DNA of 64,000 nt from Didymella arachidicola. Lineage: Eukaryota > Ascomycota > Dothideomycetes > Pleosporales > Didymellaceae. The stretch spans positions 2,294,001 to 2,358,000 of the forward strand of contig CM049988.1 in assembly GCA_016630955.3 (NCBI GenBank). Direction: 5' to 3'. This document shows, one piece after another, positions 1 through 11,705 of the stretch (position 1 is its first letter; every line of letters starts with the position of its first letter). The notes beneath the pieces are model-generated. The model was not told the DNA's origin. It searched no databases and was given only the letters and a program-made list of their open reading frames with translations. The position numbers and the translations under genes are program-made.

Positions 1-912
1 TGATACTTGCCTTCCAATCTGGTACGCTCAAGCCAAAGTACATGGGCTCTGCTCGAATGCAAAGGAGATTTCTTGAACATGGAAAGAGGCGCTGCAGTCA
101 GCACAGTGGTAAGTCTATCCAGTTGACGTGCACTATAGGACTGTTCGATGAGAATCATGGCCGATCTGGATCTGATTCATAGTGAATAAACGTTGTGCGA
201 CGAAGTGAGCAGTGACTGGCCCAATACTGATACAAGTGTCATCTGGATGCTCGGAAAGCACCAGCTGACATTCAACCAAACTGGCATAACTGCTCCGACC
301 CATGTTTTTTGGACATGATTGATTGCGCCCATAGCAAAGATGTGACTGCCGATCTTATGTAAACTGAGGAGGTGCATATGCATTCGTGATAGTTTCGATG
401 CGAGTCACTCGATGCCCAAGCATGATAGCACGTCCCTACATACAGTTGAGGAACAAGATCCTTTGGAGTGAGCCGAACTCCAAGTGACCTTGAGACCAAG
501 GTCTGGCTTTCTTGATCTGGATCACATAGCTGCAAGCAAGAAAAAAACATGTTAACACCAACTATTGCTGTGTGTGTCACAAAGCGTAGACTCTGCAAAC
601 TGTCCACATGTGCCAAACGGAACTGAAGTCGCTGACATCTCTGTATGGAAAATACGACGGCGAATGCAACGTCAGGCTGTATCTTTCGTATTTGCAGATG
701 CTTCCTGTGTCCATTGTCAGTGCTGTACGTATTCGTGTTTGAGTCGCTAGTCCGGCTGACGACCGTATGGGCACACACCAGGACTACCGAGACGGCAATA
801 TTGAGCATGTCGATCAGCGTTTGAACTGGAGTCCTACTTAACAGCCTTGCATAAAATATACCACACAGACTTCGGCAGGTTGAGCCGTTGATGTGCAACC
901 CCACGTGGTGGC
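1..912. other. gene-poor stretch, no supported gene
   Basis: No frame here shows a recognisable domain. A 210-codon open frame on the minus strand (272-904) has no signature, no likely intron structure and an unremarkable composition, so I do not call it a gene. Confidence 0.5.
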
Positions 913-914
913 TA

Positions 915-1130
915 CTGTGGTAAGGGGCATAAATATTGTGGGTGGGTCTTAGACGGCCTGTTGGACGTACTTACGTATTAAAGTCTTTATAGCCTATAAC
1001 TGGACAGATAGCTTATAAGTCAGCTATTAAAGTCATTCTATTGGATAGAAAATAAATAACAAGCTCTGTGTTTCGGCCCGCACCCCTGGACGCTGTTCCC
1101 CACCCACAATACTTATGCCCTCTACCACAG
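915..1130. mobile_element. small MITE with about 32-bp terminal inverted repeats and TA flanks
   Basis: The left end (915-946) begins CTGTGGTAAGGGGCATAAAT and the right end (1099-1130) is its inverted copy, matching at about 29 of 32 positions by eye. Both ends are flanked directly by TA (913-914 and 1131-1132), the target duplication expected of Tc1/mariner/pogo-type elements. The 216-bp interior is AT-rich and non-coding, so the element must be mobilised in trans. On the right the tip motif is partly repeated just outside the element (CCACAGTA at 1133-1140). I do not recognise a named family. Confidence 0.75.
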
Positions 1131-1132
1131 TA

Positions 1133-3312
1133 CCACAGTACGATGCCACCCCAGAATTCTTACCGATCGCGTGCAGGTAACCGAATAACGAGATTTCAGC
1201 ATCAGCCGCACGCTTGACAGTGCTGGCATTACTGCGGGCTTCATCTAAGCTGACAGGTCGGAGGAGCGCCGACCATCCGCTCAGCTTATACTATAGTATC
1301 TGGCATAAGTTTTGTCGGTAGAGAAAGCTAGACAGGGTAGGACCGAATACATATATATTATCTGTGCCAATAAAGACTACAGCGTGTGCTGACAGATCTT
1401 GTCTCTGCAAATTAAAAGCTATAGAAGTTACATTACGCATGCGCCACATCACGACCCACCGACAAAATTTATGCCTGATGCCATAGTAGCAACCTTACAA
1501 ACTGCAAATTTCAAATCTTGCAGCAGCGAAGGGATGACTCTCGGTCTATTCTGTCTTGAGGATTACGCGTATGCAGCAGATTCGGTAGGTGTCAGCGCTG
1601 CGTAATGCATGACTAAGGTGTATGGACCCTTGGTGGATTACGAATAGGGCCGCGGTAGAGCTTGTACGGGCATGAGAGCTCGCGTGTTTGGCGCTTTCGC
1701 GAAGTTAACCGCCGAACGGGGTGTCAGTTTAATTTTGGGCACGCCTGACACCGAGACGGCGTATCTTATCTTTCCAGGGCAGGATCACTGAATTTGTCAC
1801 TGAGAAAGCGCAAACTCCAGGTTTGTGTCCAAGGTTTACTCCGACGTAACGTACTTGTGACCACGACGTCAAGTTGCCTTTCGGCAGACCAAACTCAGAA
1901 CATGATGGGTAACCAAAGTGGGACATCAGCCGGTGCTAATGTCTTCCGCGGGGTTAGTGACCTCAAATCTTGGTCGGCATTACGCAGGTTCAGCCCTGTG
2001 AAGTGTTGGGTGGGTCAGTGCGGGCTTGGAGTTCCCCTGCGTCCGCACCTGAGGAAAACTTCAAGGAAGAGCAACGCCTGCATAACAGCGTCGAAATGCC
2101 GTTGTTCAAGACTGTTACTATTGAACGGTGCAGTCGCTCGTTTCTTTTCCATTTGTCCCGTTAGAAGCTTCGACGAGACGGAAGTCTGTCACCGCTTCAT
2201 TCACGTCGCGATGATGGCGGACGTGAGTGGATGATTAGGTGCCTCAGGCGTCATGATCGGCAATTGCGTTACCCCCGACGGCGACTGAACGGCAGAAACT
2301 TTCGTCAGAATCACGCCGACGCAGGGTCTCGCGATCCCGCAGGAGCGGATTGGTAGACTGCTGCGCTACGTCGAAGCAGCATGGCGCCCGCTCAGGAGTC
2401 CACTCACTGTGGGCTCGCGGCCACCATTCCGTAACCCGCTGATGATCATGACTACATGCAGACCGCTCTGAGGGATGATGCCGCGCCGTCGATGTCCAGC
2501 AGGATATTGACGTCGAACAGATAGGAAACGATATGCGAATGTAGGATATTGTTTCGCAAAAATAGATCGTGAAGCAGGACTTGATACAGTGTTGTGGCTG
2601 GTGAGTGCTTCGAGGGAGCCTGTTGGTCAAGGTCCAGAGAGACTGACATCATCGACACTTGGCATTCTGCCGCAACTAACCAAGTGCGAGGAACGTCTCT
2701 GTACAGGACTCACAATTCTTCGGTATCAAGCATCCGAGAGCATAAAGCACTTGAGCCTCGGTATCACCGGTATGCGGCTTGGTAATGTGGCTAGTATCTT
2801 CTACTTACCTCAGGTCCACCGTAAGTGAGTGCTGGCTGCGACTAGGCCCTTCGGACTTCTCGGGGAAGGCGCGCCCGTGTGGCTGTGTCAGCCCTACGAA
2901 GACCCTGAAACGTCCTCGTCCAATTGAATTTTGCTTGAGCCTTCCACAACGGGCATGTCCATTCCACATTCTGTTCATGGACATGCTTGCGGGACGTTAC
3001 AGCTAAGCAGACAGACCTTGTGTAGAATGTGGAGAAGCCCCAGTGTAGAGACTTTTCACGTGTGCTACTAGAGGACTAGTCGCAGATGTGAAATCGAGTG
3101 TACGGAATGCGCGAGCATGCCCAGGTGGCTCTTGCGAGGTCCAGATGTACATGGTGGTGTGACAGATGCTGCGAGGTGCAATGCACAGTAATCTCAAAAA
3201 TTTGCTGGTTGTATGACAGTGAAGCCTGGTACTCCTGACTAACATTGCACTAAGAGATATCAGGATCCAATGAAGTTGACCCAGCTGATGCTTCAGCAAG
3301 TGTTTTCAAGCC
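1133..3312. other. gene-poor stretch, no supported gene
   Basis: Many short overlapping open frames on both strands, none longer than about 150 codons and none with a recognisable motif. It may hold old decayed sequence, but I can name nothing in it. Confidence 0.5.
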
Positions 3313-3777
3313 GTGAAGCAACGATCTCCTTTCAACCGCATGTGGCCGCGTGCAAACTTACGTGTCTTGGTCGACAAAAAGCTGAATGAAGAGTCACGAA
3401 TGGCACATGATCTGATTCACAATGGAGAAAGATACGAGCCACAGCCATGTGATCTGGGTTTGGGCGAGAACTGTGGCTGTGACCCCTCTGCTAGTAATGC
3501 CATTGACTGTCTCAATCCTACATAGCGTATCATGCGCGAGGAATGTAGCCTGCGAACACGTTGTTCGAAGTGCACATGCACTGCCGACATCTGCTGGCCG
3601 AAGATTAGGCGATGGCCTTGTAGTGTAGGTGGCTCTCAGGCGCGATACGACTATACGGTTGCATCTAAGCGTGTCGCACATTTCCGTTCAGGAGATCTTA
3701 CCGAGTATCCCGCACGAATGAACGTGGCTCCATACATGCATCGGCAGCTTGAACACGTTGCGGCTGCAAAGCTGTAA
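3313..3777 (+). pseudogene. possible relic of a SET-domain histone methyltransferase (AWS-like Cys cluster)
   Basis: One frame runs from 3313 to 3777 with a single internal TAG (3523-3525). The translation contains GENCGCDPSASNAIDCLNP, then after the stop MREECSLRTRC and CTCTADIC. The spacing of cysteines (CxC...CLN...EEC...C..C.C...C) resembles the AWS/pre-SET zinc cluster before SET domains of Ash1/Set2-type methyltransferases. No SET catalytic core (NHxCxPN, GEELxxDY) is visible downstream and no start context is convincing. I read it as a fragment; a chance Cys-rich frame is the alternative. Confidence 0.3.
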
Positions 3778-4252
3778 ATCTCTACAATATTGCTAACTAC
3801 TGTTGGCTGGTATTCTTAGGAAGTCGTCTCCAGTTCCATATCTCGGATCGCACCCGAGTAGGGTTGCAGGGTTCTGAATGGAAATTTTCAGCACTGCCAC
3901 TTTCTCGGGTGCAGGGATTAGTGCTAGCGTTGGGTGACTGCTGCAGATCGCTGCCATTAGCGTGCCTTCTAGAAACGCCATGCATACACGGCAAACGCAC
4001 CCCTGTCAGTTCTTTCTATGACGTTGTTCAAAAGCACAGTAAAATCCGCACCAGTTCAGCACACCCAAGTCGTCTAAAATCTTCCAGCAATTTACAAACC
4101 ATTACGACTCGGAAGAACTGAGGATTAAAACCGTTAGTCCGACCACAGCCGGACCTATTCAACTCAACATTCCACCGCTTTCCACAGATCACCTCATCAA
4201 GAGACTCTCTTCGGCCAACCCTACCCGAGTCACCGGCCAGTCGAGTCACTAG
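3778..4252. other. upstream region of the C2H2 factor gene
   Basis: No gene seen. This is probably the promoter and upstream region of the gene that starts at 4301. Confidence 0.45.
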
Positions 4253-4258
4253 TATAAA
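4253..4258 (+). promoter_or_regulatory. TATA-like box before the C2H2 factor gene
   Basis: TATAAA lies 43 bp before the ATG at 4301. If it is used, the 5' UTR is very short. Fungal promoters often lack a functional TATA box, so this is suggestive only. Confidence 0.35.
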
Positions 4259-4300
4259 GTAACTTGCCACCCGGCTCGGTCCCTTACTTCTTTCGACATT

Positions 4301-6415
4301 ATGTTAGCGCAACCCACAAGACGTCAGCATATTGTACCACAGCACTACTCGACTATCTCGTCACCTCCTTCTTCGCAGCACCTCGCATACCAACAACCAC
4401 AACAACAACCCACCATCATACAGCAACAGTTATTCGACCAGAAGCTGCTCAACGACTATCTCGAGTCTCAAAAACAATCTTACAACACATCCGTCAACGT
4501 GCCCATCTCTTACATGGGTGCATATACCGACTTCACGAATCCGTCAATCCGCGTCCAGCAGTCGACACCCACACCGCAGCCTTCTTCGAACGATTACCAG
4601 TCATCTATGTTCTCTAACGGCTGGAACACATATGGTAATGTGCAGAACCAGTCACTACAGACGCGTGTCCAGAATCAGAGCCGGGGTCACCAGCGCGCAT
4701 CCTCTTCTTCGTCAGTAGGATCCAGCGCTTCTCAGTACCAGTCAGCACCTGCTGCCAACTACCAGTATGTCGCAATTCCCGGGATCGCGGGTCCCTTCCG
4801 CACACTGCGAACTCTCTCTGACATATCTTCTAGGTCTTTCTCGAATCACCTACCCACTCCTTCGCATACACCTACTCAAGATTCGTTCATGACCCAGGCT
4901 ACCTTCAACAACTACGCACAGCAATCCAACATGGATCACACTATGACTGCGCACATGTCAATGAAGCAGGCATTGATGGATCAGGGTGATGATGTGCCAG
5001 ACTTTGCACACTCAGCCAGACAATCAGTATCGAGCTACGATTCGCCTGCTACACCGCACACGAATCTTGATGACGACGTGAAGCCTGCAAGTGGTGAGAG
5101 CCTCCATAAGGTCGACTCGTGGCTTTTCAACCAGTTCTGTACTTACGATCTGTCAGACACAAGGCAGCAGCCTACTATTCCCAAATTTGAGAGGACGTAC
5201 ACAGACATCGCTGCCGACAACTTCTACGACCCCAACGCTGCTCCTGCTCCAGCAGTGCAACCCACGAAGCCGGCACAGCCATCTCTACTGTCGCCTTACC
5301 GCTCCAACACCACCGAGAATGTTCAACGTGCGCTGCAGGCAGCGCAGTACGCACGATCACACTCACCGAGCAGCACAGCATCTCGCGGTGACTCACCGTT
5401 CCGCAAGGGATCGCCCTACCGACAACCCAGCCATAGCTTCAACTCACCAATGCTCGGCAGCGCCGCTGCAACACGTGAGCAAAACCGCCAGGCAGACACG
5501 GCTTACGCGATGAAGGCGCAAATGCCGTCTGAGGAATCCGTCATCAAAACTATTTCGCCAAAGGATGCTCTTCTGGACTATCGAGCAGAAGATGAAGAGT
5601 CAAAGATACCTCTGTTCCCGGACGGTGGCGCAAACGAGTACGATACCCAATACAACAGTGGCGCCACCCAGTCCAGCTTCGACACAACGTCAGCACAATC
5701 CTACCAGCGTGACACTTGGACGACACCACAGTTTACTCCCAACTTCTCGACATCAACTGCACCTTCGTTACCAACAACGTCAAGTTTCAACTTCGTCACT
5801 CCTGCGATACAGACCAGCATGCCCAACATGCCGATGGGTACCACATCACAGTACCGATCCACTCCCATGACCTCTGTCGTGGAACAGACACCTGAGTTCC
5901 CAGCTCATCCTCACCTGACTTCGATGGAGTCAAGCGCAAGTGAGGCCGAGCCACCAAACGGCAGCCAGTCGAGCGTTGAGCAGTTCTTGCGCAAGCCAGC
6001 AAACTCTGCCGCGGACTCTGGAACATACTCTTGCACATACCATGGATGCACACAGCGATTCGAGACCCCACAAAAGTTGCAGAAGCATAAGCGTGAGGGC
6101 CATCGAAATGCAAATCTCGGCCCCAGTATGACATCAGCGGCTGTCTTGGACCGTAACACCCAAGCGGGGCCGCACAAGTGTGAGCGCATCAACCCCACAA
6201 CAGGCAAGCCCTGCAACACGATCTTCTCTCGACCATACGACCTCACCCGTCACGAGGACACCATCCACAACGCCCGCAAGCAAAAGGTGCGCTGTGCACT
6301 TTGTGTCGAGGAGAAGACCTTCTCGCGCAACGATGCACTGACAAGGCACATGCGCGTTGTGCATCCTGAGGTGGACTTCCCTGGGAAGCACAGGTCGCGC
6401 CGTGGTGGTGATTGA
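4301..6415 (+). CDS. C2H2 zinc-finger transcription factor, Rpn4-like
   Basis: Intronless 704-aa protein, start at 4301. Residues 1-570 are low-complexity and rich in Gln, Ser, Thr and Pro, typical of an activator. A finger cluster fills residues about 574-700: a first classical C2H2 (SCTYHGCTQRF...HKREGH), then an unusual finger with a long Cys-Cys loop (CERINPTTGKPC) followed by FSRPYDLTRHEDTIH, then a third (RCALC...TFSRNDALTRHMRVVH). The FSRPYDLxRHxxTIH core and long loop are what I know from Candida/filamentous Rpn4-type regulators of proteasome genes. Assignment to Rpn4 is inference; a C2H2 nuclear DNA-binding regulator is secure. The far N-terminus is Gln-rich. Confidence 0.85.
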   Translation: MLAQPTRRQHIVPQHYSTISSPPSSQHLAYQQPQQQPTIIQQQLFDQKLLNDYLESQKQSYNTSVNVPISYMGAYTDFTNPSIRVQQSTPTPQPSSNDYQSSMFSNGWNTYGNVQNQSLQTRVQNQSRGHQRASSSSSVGSSASQYQSAPAANYQYVAIPGIAGPFRTLRTLSDISSRSFSNHLPTPSHTPTQDSFMTQATFNNYAQQSNMDHTMTAHMSMKQALMDQGDDVPDFAHSARQSVSSYDSPATPHTNLDDDVKPASGESLHKVDSWLFNQFCTYDLSDTRQQPTIPKFERTYTDIAADNFYDPNAAPAPAVQPTKPAQPSLLSPYRSNTTENVQRALQAAQYARSHSPSSTASRGDSPFRKGSPYRQPSHSFNSPMLGSAAATREQNRQADTAYAMKAQMPSEESVIKTISPKDALLDYRAEDEESKIPLFPDGGANEYDTQYNSGATQSSFDTTSAQSYQRDTWTTPQFTPNFSTSTAPSLPTTSSFNFVTPAIQTSMPNMPMGTTSQYRSTPMTSVVEQTPEFPAHPHLTSMESSASEAEPPNGSQSSVEQFLRKPANSAADSGTYSCTYHGCTQRFETPQKLQKHKREGHRNANLGPSMTSAAVLDRNTQAGPHKCERINPTTGKPCNTIFSRPYDLTRHEDTIHNARKQKVRCALCVEEKTFSRNDALTRHMRVVHPEVDFPGKHRSRRGGD

Positions 6416-8727
6416 GCGAGCACTGGGCAATGGGTGTTGCTCAGGTCCCAGTGCGCGAGGTCGGCTGCGACAGTCGCATTGAACCTAGTCTGGTGTTGAT
6501 TTCCGCACTGCATCCCTTGCATCTCTGCGCATCGCCTAAGACTGCGACTTATTTTCTTGGATTGTTCTGCCCATCATTCGATGTTTCGCCGGACGGAACA
6601 GCGCAGCGTTTGTCCCTTCTTACGATGTATACTACGATCCGAGCTTGTGGATATTTGATTTGAGTAGCGTTCTACAAGCGGGCGCATGGTACGATTTTTA
6701 CGAACAGATACTGCATGGACAAAAGCGATGAGCATAGACGGTTTGCGGGCCAGAGAGCCTATACTTTTTGGTTAAATTCATGATATCCTTCCTGTAATTG
6801 CTGCTCTATGGGGCAAGACTCGAATGTACAACAGGACATTACTCCAACACTCTTTCATTATGCATTCTGTGATACTGACACTCAGGTCTCTCCAACACTC
6901 TGCCCGAGCAGCCAGCTCCTCTCCAACCTTCTCAGCCTTGAACACACTCTGTCCAGGTTTGTAGCATCGGTATCACCGACTATCTGATCGTGTGCTCGGA
7001 ACGTCAAGCAGTTGCGCTGACTCTCCACACCACCACCCAAGCACCAAAGAGCCTCAAACCTCAGATCTAGATCTCCAACACCCCTACGCCCGAACACGTT
7101 CCTGTCAGCACCTAAACGGGGGACCACAGCACATCGCTGGCCCAGCGTGCATGAGATCTGGGCCCAGAAGCCCTTCCGTTCCCGCCCGCGTGCGCTAGCG
7201 GGTAGCACACCTGGGGCTGAGCAATAACGTCGAGATCTAGACGCGACAAAAATGCGCACTGGGCATACTACAGTTCATTATAATTAGACAACGGAGATAA
7301 CGAAGAGAGGACGAGTAGGTTAACCGGAGAGCGCGAGGATGCATAACACCAGATGGATTGCTAAGTGAACCCGCCAACAAACGGTCAGCCGACCGGAGCG
7401 TCCGAGGTTTTGCCGTCTCCCTTAGCCGCGATCTTTGCGTCATGTAGGGCTGAGTCGAATCGGGTCTCAACGGTTGTGTGCTGAGCTGCTGAGCTCGACC
7501 CGGCCGAAACTCGCATCTCCGCGCAGAGAGCGAGTATCATCCCACAATACACCGACGTGAGCATTGTTTCACTTCGACGTCAAAATTTGTTATTCGTGAT
7601 TCTCGTGAGATAAGGTTGTCACGAGGACTATTTCCAAGGGTGCAGACGCTGGCATGGCGCGAAAGCAGGAACGTGAGGACGACGTCAACGAGTCTGCAAA
7701 GCAGGGTAGGAACGCGCTGCTTGGATATTTTTCGTCACTTTCATCTTGTCATGTTTCTGGTAGGCTTGGCCTTGTGAACTCTACTGCAAGCTTGAAACGT
7801 GGCTTGAACTTCTCTTCGTTCAAGTCGTCATTTGCTCCAGGAAATTGGTTGAGCGGCTGCGCTTGACAACTTTATTTACGTCCTGATTGAGCTTCACGCA
7901 TAAAGCTTCAGACAAAGAATACCGACTCATTGACCGTTCTAAGATCTGACCGGGTTTCTGCGGCTATTGGCTTTCTACGAACGCAAAAGGCGACGCGAAG
8001 GATGAGTTGTGTTGCACGAACTTGGCTCAGGGCCAGAGTGTCGATCAAATACATCACACAGGTGGCTTGATTGGGTGAGCCGTAGATGGACTTCTTCCCG
8101 ATGATCAGGTCTGCGGGGCGATTATCAAGAACTTATGTTCGAGGTCATGTGTTTGACAAGGGCGGTCTTCCGCGAGGTGGCGGAGGCGTGGAGTAGAGAC
8201 TAGAGTGACGATTGCGGTGAACTGGTAAGTGGGAAAGTGGGTACTTCAAAGAAAAGCTCGTTTCGAAATTCTTCATCGAGACGCCTGGGGTCAATTTGGG
8301 ATGTATGCGCCCATGATGTATGCTCCCATGATGCTCGTCTTACATCTGCGTACAAGCATCACCGTCTACCGGCAGATGGTATTTTGATCCAGACACCGAT
8401 TTCTATGGAATCCTACGGAAGATAACTTCTACCAACATGTCGATGCTCTCGAATTCCGAACAGGACGTGAGCTCATAAGCTCCGGTCATGCTGGAGGTCT
8501 TCAGGTGGGTCAGGAAGCCAGATGTTACTACTGTAATCGTGAGACGTCATCAGCCTGCTTCCGCTAACGTTAAGCATGGTAATGGACTGCTGTCAGAGCA
8601 TGTTTACTACCTATCGTGTGAAGAGCACGCATGCGAGACTGTTGATTGCAGTCATACTCTTTTGAGATATGTCGGCCTTGAACGTGCTCCAAGCCTCGTA
8701 CAGGTTGACTTCCTTTGCACTGTCATA
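6416..8727. other. long gap between the C2H2 gene and the DUF7918 relics
   Basis: About 2.3 kb without a supported gene. The first few hundred bases probably hold the 3' UTR of the C2H2 gene. Short frames at 7654-7866 and 8237-8425 show no domain. The frame opening at 8488 becomes recognisable only from 8728, where the first DUF7918 relic begins. Confidence 0.5.
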
Positions 8728-9630
8728 ATGGCTGTGCTCGGCAAAGTACCAGGTCTTAAGGCTCACATACTTGTAGACGACGAGCATTTAGACGGATATG
8801 AGAACAAAGATCAGCCAGCAATGCCAGACATTGTCAAAAAAGCTCATCAAGGCAGAAACGGGAAAATAATCTGAGTTGAGGTACATATTCTACCAGACGC
8901 CTAGAGATGATGCCGTACAGTCAATGATAACTGCGATTATAATCGTCTTCTGGATATAAGAAATCCACCTTAGATTCGTTACCAAGCTAGGTATTCAACA
9001 GCACTGACTCATTCGTGGCCTCAGCGTGGTTCGCATTTGCTTGGAAGGACGTAAAATCACGCCTCTATACAGACATCTGAAGTATGCTGATCATCTACGT
9101 GACTGATGACTTACCGTTGAGCGCTCAGAATGTTTATTAAATGTCAGTGAGAGCACAGATGCCCTTATCTTCGCGTGAGCCTTCGCTGATGACGTGTGCA
9201 GTGGAAGATGACAATGGTACGGTTGATGCCCAAGATCTACGAAAAGAGTTGGAATGTAAGTGTATCATCGAGGTATCATAGCGTTCGATCAGGGATTTCT
9301 GTATCAAGCAAAGCAGCAGATCCCAGGCACCGCTGGGCCAGGAGGACAAACAACGTGGCCGGCCACCTCCGCGCAGAGACCTTCCGATAGCAGGTGGGGC
9401 ACTAGAGAATGCTGATGGGCTGCACTCTTTCACAACAAGCATTGTGGGTGTTACAATTATCTGGACTAGTGCGAACATCGAGATTCCAACCAAGATTGTA
9501 GACTGGGCAGATCTCGAACACTCAAGCCGCCAAAACTGCTTTCCGAAGGATACAGCTATATTGACACAGAGCTATAAGATATCGTACACTCCCATTGCCA
9601 TTCTACGGGTATATTTCCAACACGTCTGAC
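8728..9630 (+). pseudogene. decayed DUF7918-family gene, relic 1
   Basis: The frame at 8728-8874 begins MAVLGKVPGLKAHILVDDE, the typical opening of fungal DUF7918 proteins (Met-Ala-x-Leu, then a beta-strand-rich start and an acidic loop), then runs into a TGA. Further recognisable pieces follow on the same strand: VEDDNGTVDAQDLRKELE at about 9208-9261 and KISYTPIAILRVYFQHV ending near 9626, in the positions of the middle and of the 'xPIAxFxFxYxS' strand of the family. The frames do not connect without several stops or shifts. The family has no known function. Limits are approximate. Confidence 0.55.
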
Positions 9631-9842
9631 CTCTCATGATACTGAGTCTCTATCGAGCTAATTCAAAGCCCTTCAGGCGGATATATTCGGCGAGGACAAA
9701 CCCGACGCCGCGCTTGCTTGCTACCATTGGTATATCAAGCCCACCTGCTACTGGCCGAGCTCCACATCTCTACCAAATTACCCACACCCCGTAAACAGCC
9801 ACTGCCACACGTTTTCATATCATCTGAAGCGATTGAGTAAAG

Positions 9843-10992
9843 ATGGCAATCCTGCACACGTGTCCCAATCTTGAGGTCGAGATCATGCATATGGTGGACG
9901 GTGTAGCTTCGCAAGAGTATGACAATGACGAAGAAGAAGAGGAGGAATAAAGATCGGTACACATCTTCACTAAATACGTTGAGGTACACTCGGACTCTGA
10001 ATTTGCTATCAAAACTAAAATCACTGGTCGCTTGCCGGTGGGCAGATTCTGGAAGGGAATCTTTCTTGATGGGATACTGGTCAGTTCAATACTCTCTAAA
10101 TGGTACACCTTCGACGACCAGCTGCTTGATGAGGGAAGACCGTCTCAGGTAGGCGAGCAGGCCGTTATTCAGAAATTTCGATTTCGCAATATGGCGATCG
10201 GTAGGTCAGCATCCACTACCAACGACTGAACGGAATGCTGACTACGTCTAGTTTGAGGTGACCATGGCCATATCGACAAGGCCCTCTTGGATAAGCTCGC
10301 CAAAATCGGCACCATTAAGGTCGTCTTCCAAGCTGCTGGAAAGTTACGCAGTGTTGTCTGCAAGACTGGACCAATGACGTTATCCAACATTGACGTAGTG
10401 CCCGAGAAGGCTCTGAAAGGCCAAGCCAAGTCGCATTCGGCAAGTTAGATGCGAAAGACCAGGCCGTTGTTAAGACGGAACATTATATCATAGATACTGA
10501 CTTTCTTCAAGCCTGTCAGAACCTGTCAATGCAGACCCTGACGTATGGTCGAAATGGGATGATATTGATGATATTGGTGATATCCCTTTCGCTACTTTTG
10601 AGTTCAAGTATCAATCACGAGGTCAGTCAGCTAGATTTCGCTACTTCCATTTCAACTTACACACAAAGCTGCGCTGCAAGACCTACATATTGTTCCTAGA
10701 ACACCATCGCCGGTGCCTCTGGAAGATTGTCCCAAGGACGAGTTGAGCCCGGAAGAGCTTCGCGAGCTCGTCAAACGACTCAAGGTCAGCATGTCTCTTG
10801 GAATGAGAGCCACAGTGCTGATATACGCAGGAACGAGAGACAGTAGCAGTCAAGGTCAAGAAAGAAGAGGCCGACAAGCGTAGGCGTCGTGCCTCTGCTG
10901 CGGGCGATACACCTGATGATTTTGAGATAATCGAAGTGGAGAGCAAGAAGGCTCCCAGTAATAGACCAAGTGATGTTGTGGTGATTGATTGA
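9843..10992 (+). pseudogene. decayed DUF7918-family gene, relic 2 (nearly full length)
   Basis: Almost the whole family can be followed: start MAILHTCPNLEVEIMHMVDG at 9843, KYVEVHSDSEFAIKTKI, DKALLDKLAKIGTIKVVF, EKALKGQAKSH, DIPFATFEFKYQSR, IVPRTPSPVPLEDC, SPEELRELVKRLK, ending DVVVID and TGA at 10992. Three short introns are still visible (about 10201-10252, about 10622-10667, 10784-10829). Lesions by eye: an in-frame TAA at 9948-9950, a TGA just after the first intron, a frameshift near 10440 and a second break near 10515, where CCTGTCA is locally repeated. It is therefore most likely a pseudogene; recoding or unusual splicing would be the only rescue. Relics 1 and 3 flank it on the same strand. 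Confidence 0.75.
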
Positions 10993-11434
10993 GGGTGATT
11001 CACGGACTCCGTGGGGAATAAGAGGAGAAGGATCATACAAGCGGGAGTAGTTGCGACGTCTTTTCTGACCTCGAGGCAGATGCGAGCACGCATCTCACTG
11101 CATAGTAAATCTCATGTCAAGGACTTTATGTACACTCATAGCGCCTACCGTTCGTAGGCGGCCGTGCCTTCTACTCAACGACTGACTTGATAGGAGCAGC
11201 GTGACGCACGATGCACAGTGTTACGCTGATAGGCAATTCATTACGTTCGCTTGGCTTTTTGAGAGTAACCCAGAAGACTGTCTCCACACTTTGGAGGCTC
11301 TTTCACCTGCGGTTTTGGGACGGCGAACGCGCCGCCGTTGTAACGGCAGACTTCAACCTCGACTAAACACAAGCTTTCTCAGACAACCACATCAACTATA
11401 CCACTCACGACATTCTCTCACCAAGACTAGACAC

Positions 11435-11705
11435 AACAAATGCCCTGGACTCAGGGTCGAGATTGCCGGCCACGGCAAGGTGCTTTCCGAGTACCAGGGC
11501 GAATATACCAGACCTCATCCAGACGAAACCATCAGATGTATTGAGACCCACGCTGAGGCTGCGTTCAGTGTCCGGTGTGTCGATCACTGTCTCCGAATGG
11601 CCGCTGCAACCTGATTTACAGCAGCTTCAAGGAAGACCGTCGATCAGGCATTCTAGACGGAAGACAGCACAATGACGATGATCTGAGTTCTGGCAAAGAC
11701 TAGAC
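11435..11705 (+). pseudogene. decayed DUF7918-family gene, relic 3 (N-terminal part)
   Basis: The frame from about 11438 reads CPGLRVEIAGHGKVLSEYQG then ETIRCIETHAEAAFSVR, matching the first domain strand pattern of DUF7918 proteins. The text then continues in another frame (VSITVSEWPLQPDLQQL from about 11575) and again in another (ILDGRQHNDDDLSSGKD, ending at a TAG near 11703). At least two frameshifts and no C-terminal half: a truncated relic. It is third in the same-strand series. Confidence 0.5.

Noticed and set aside
272..904. 210-codon minus-strand frame
   Set aside because: No domain, no codon texture, not preserved as an obvious gene; it ends next to a MITE.
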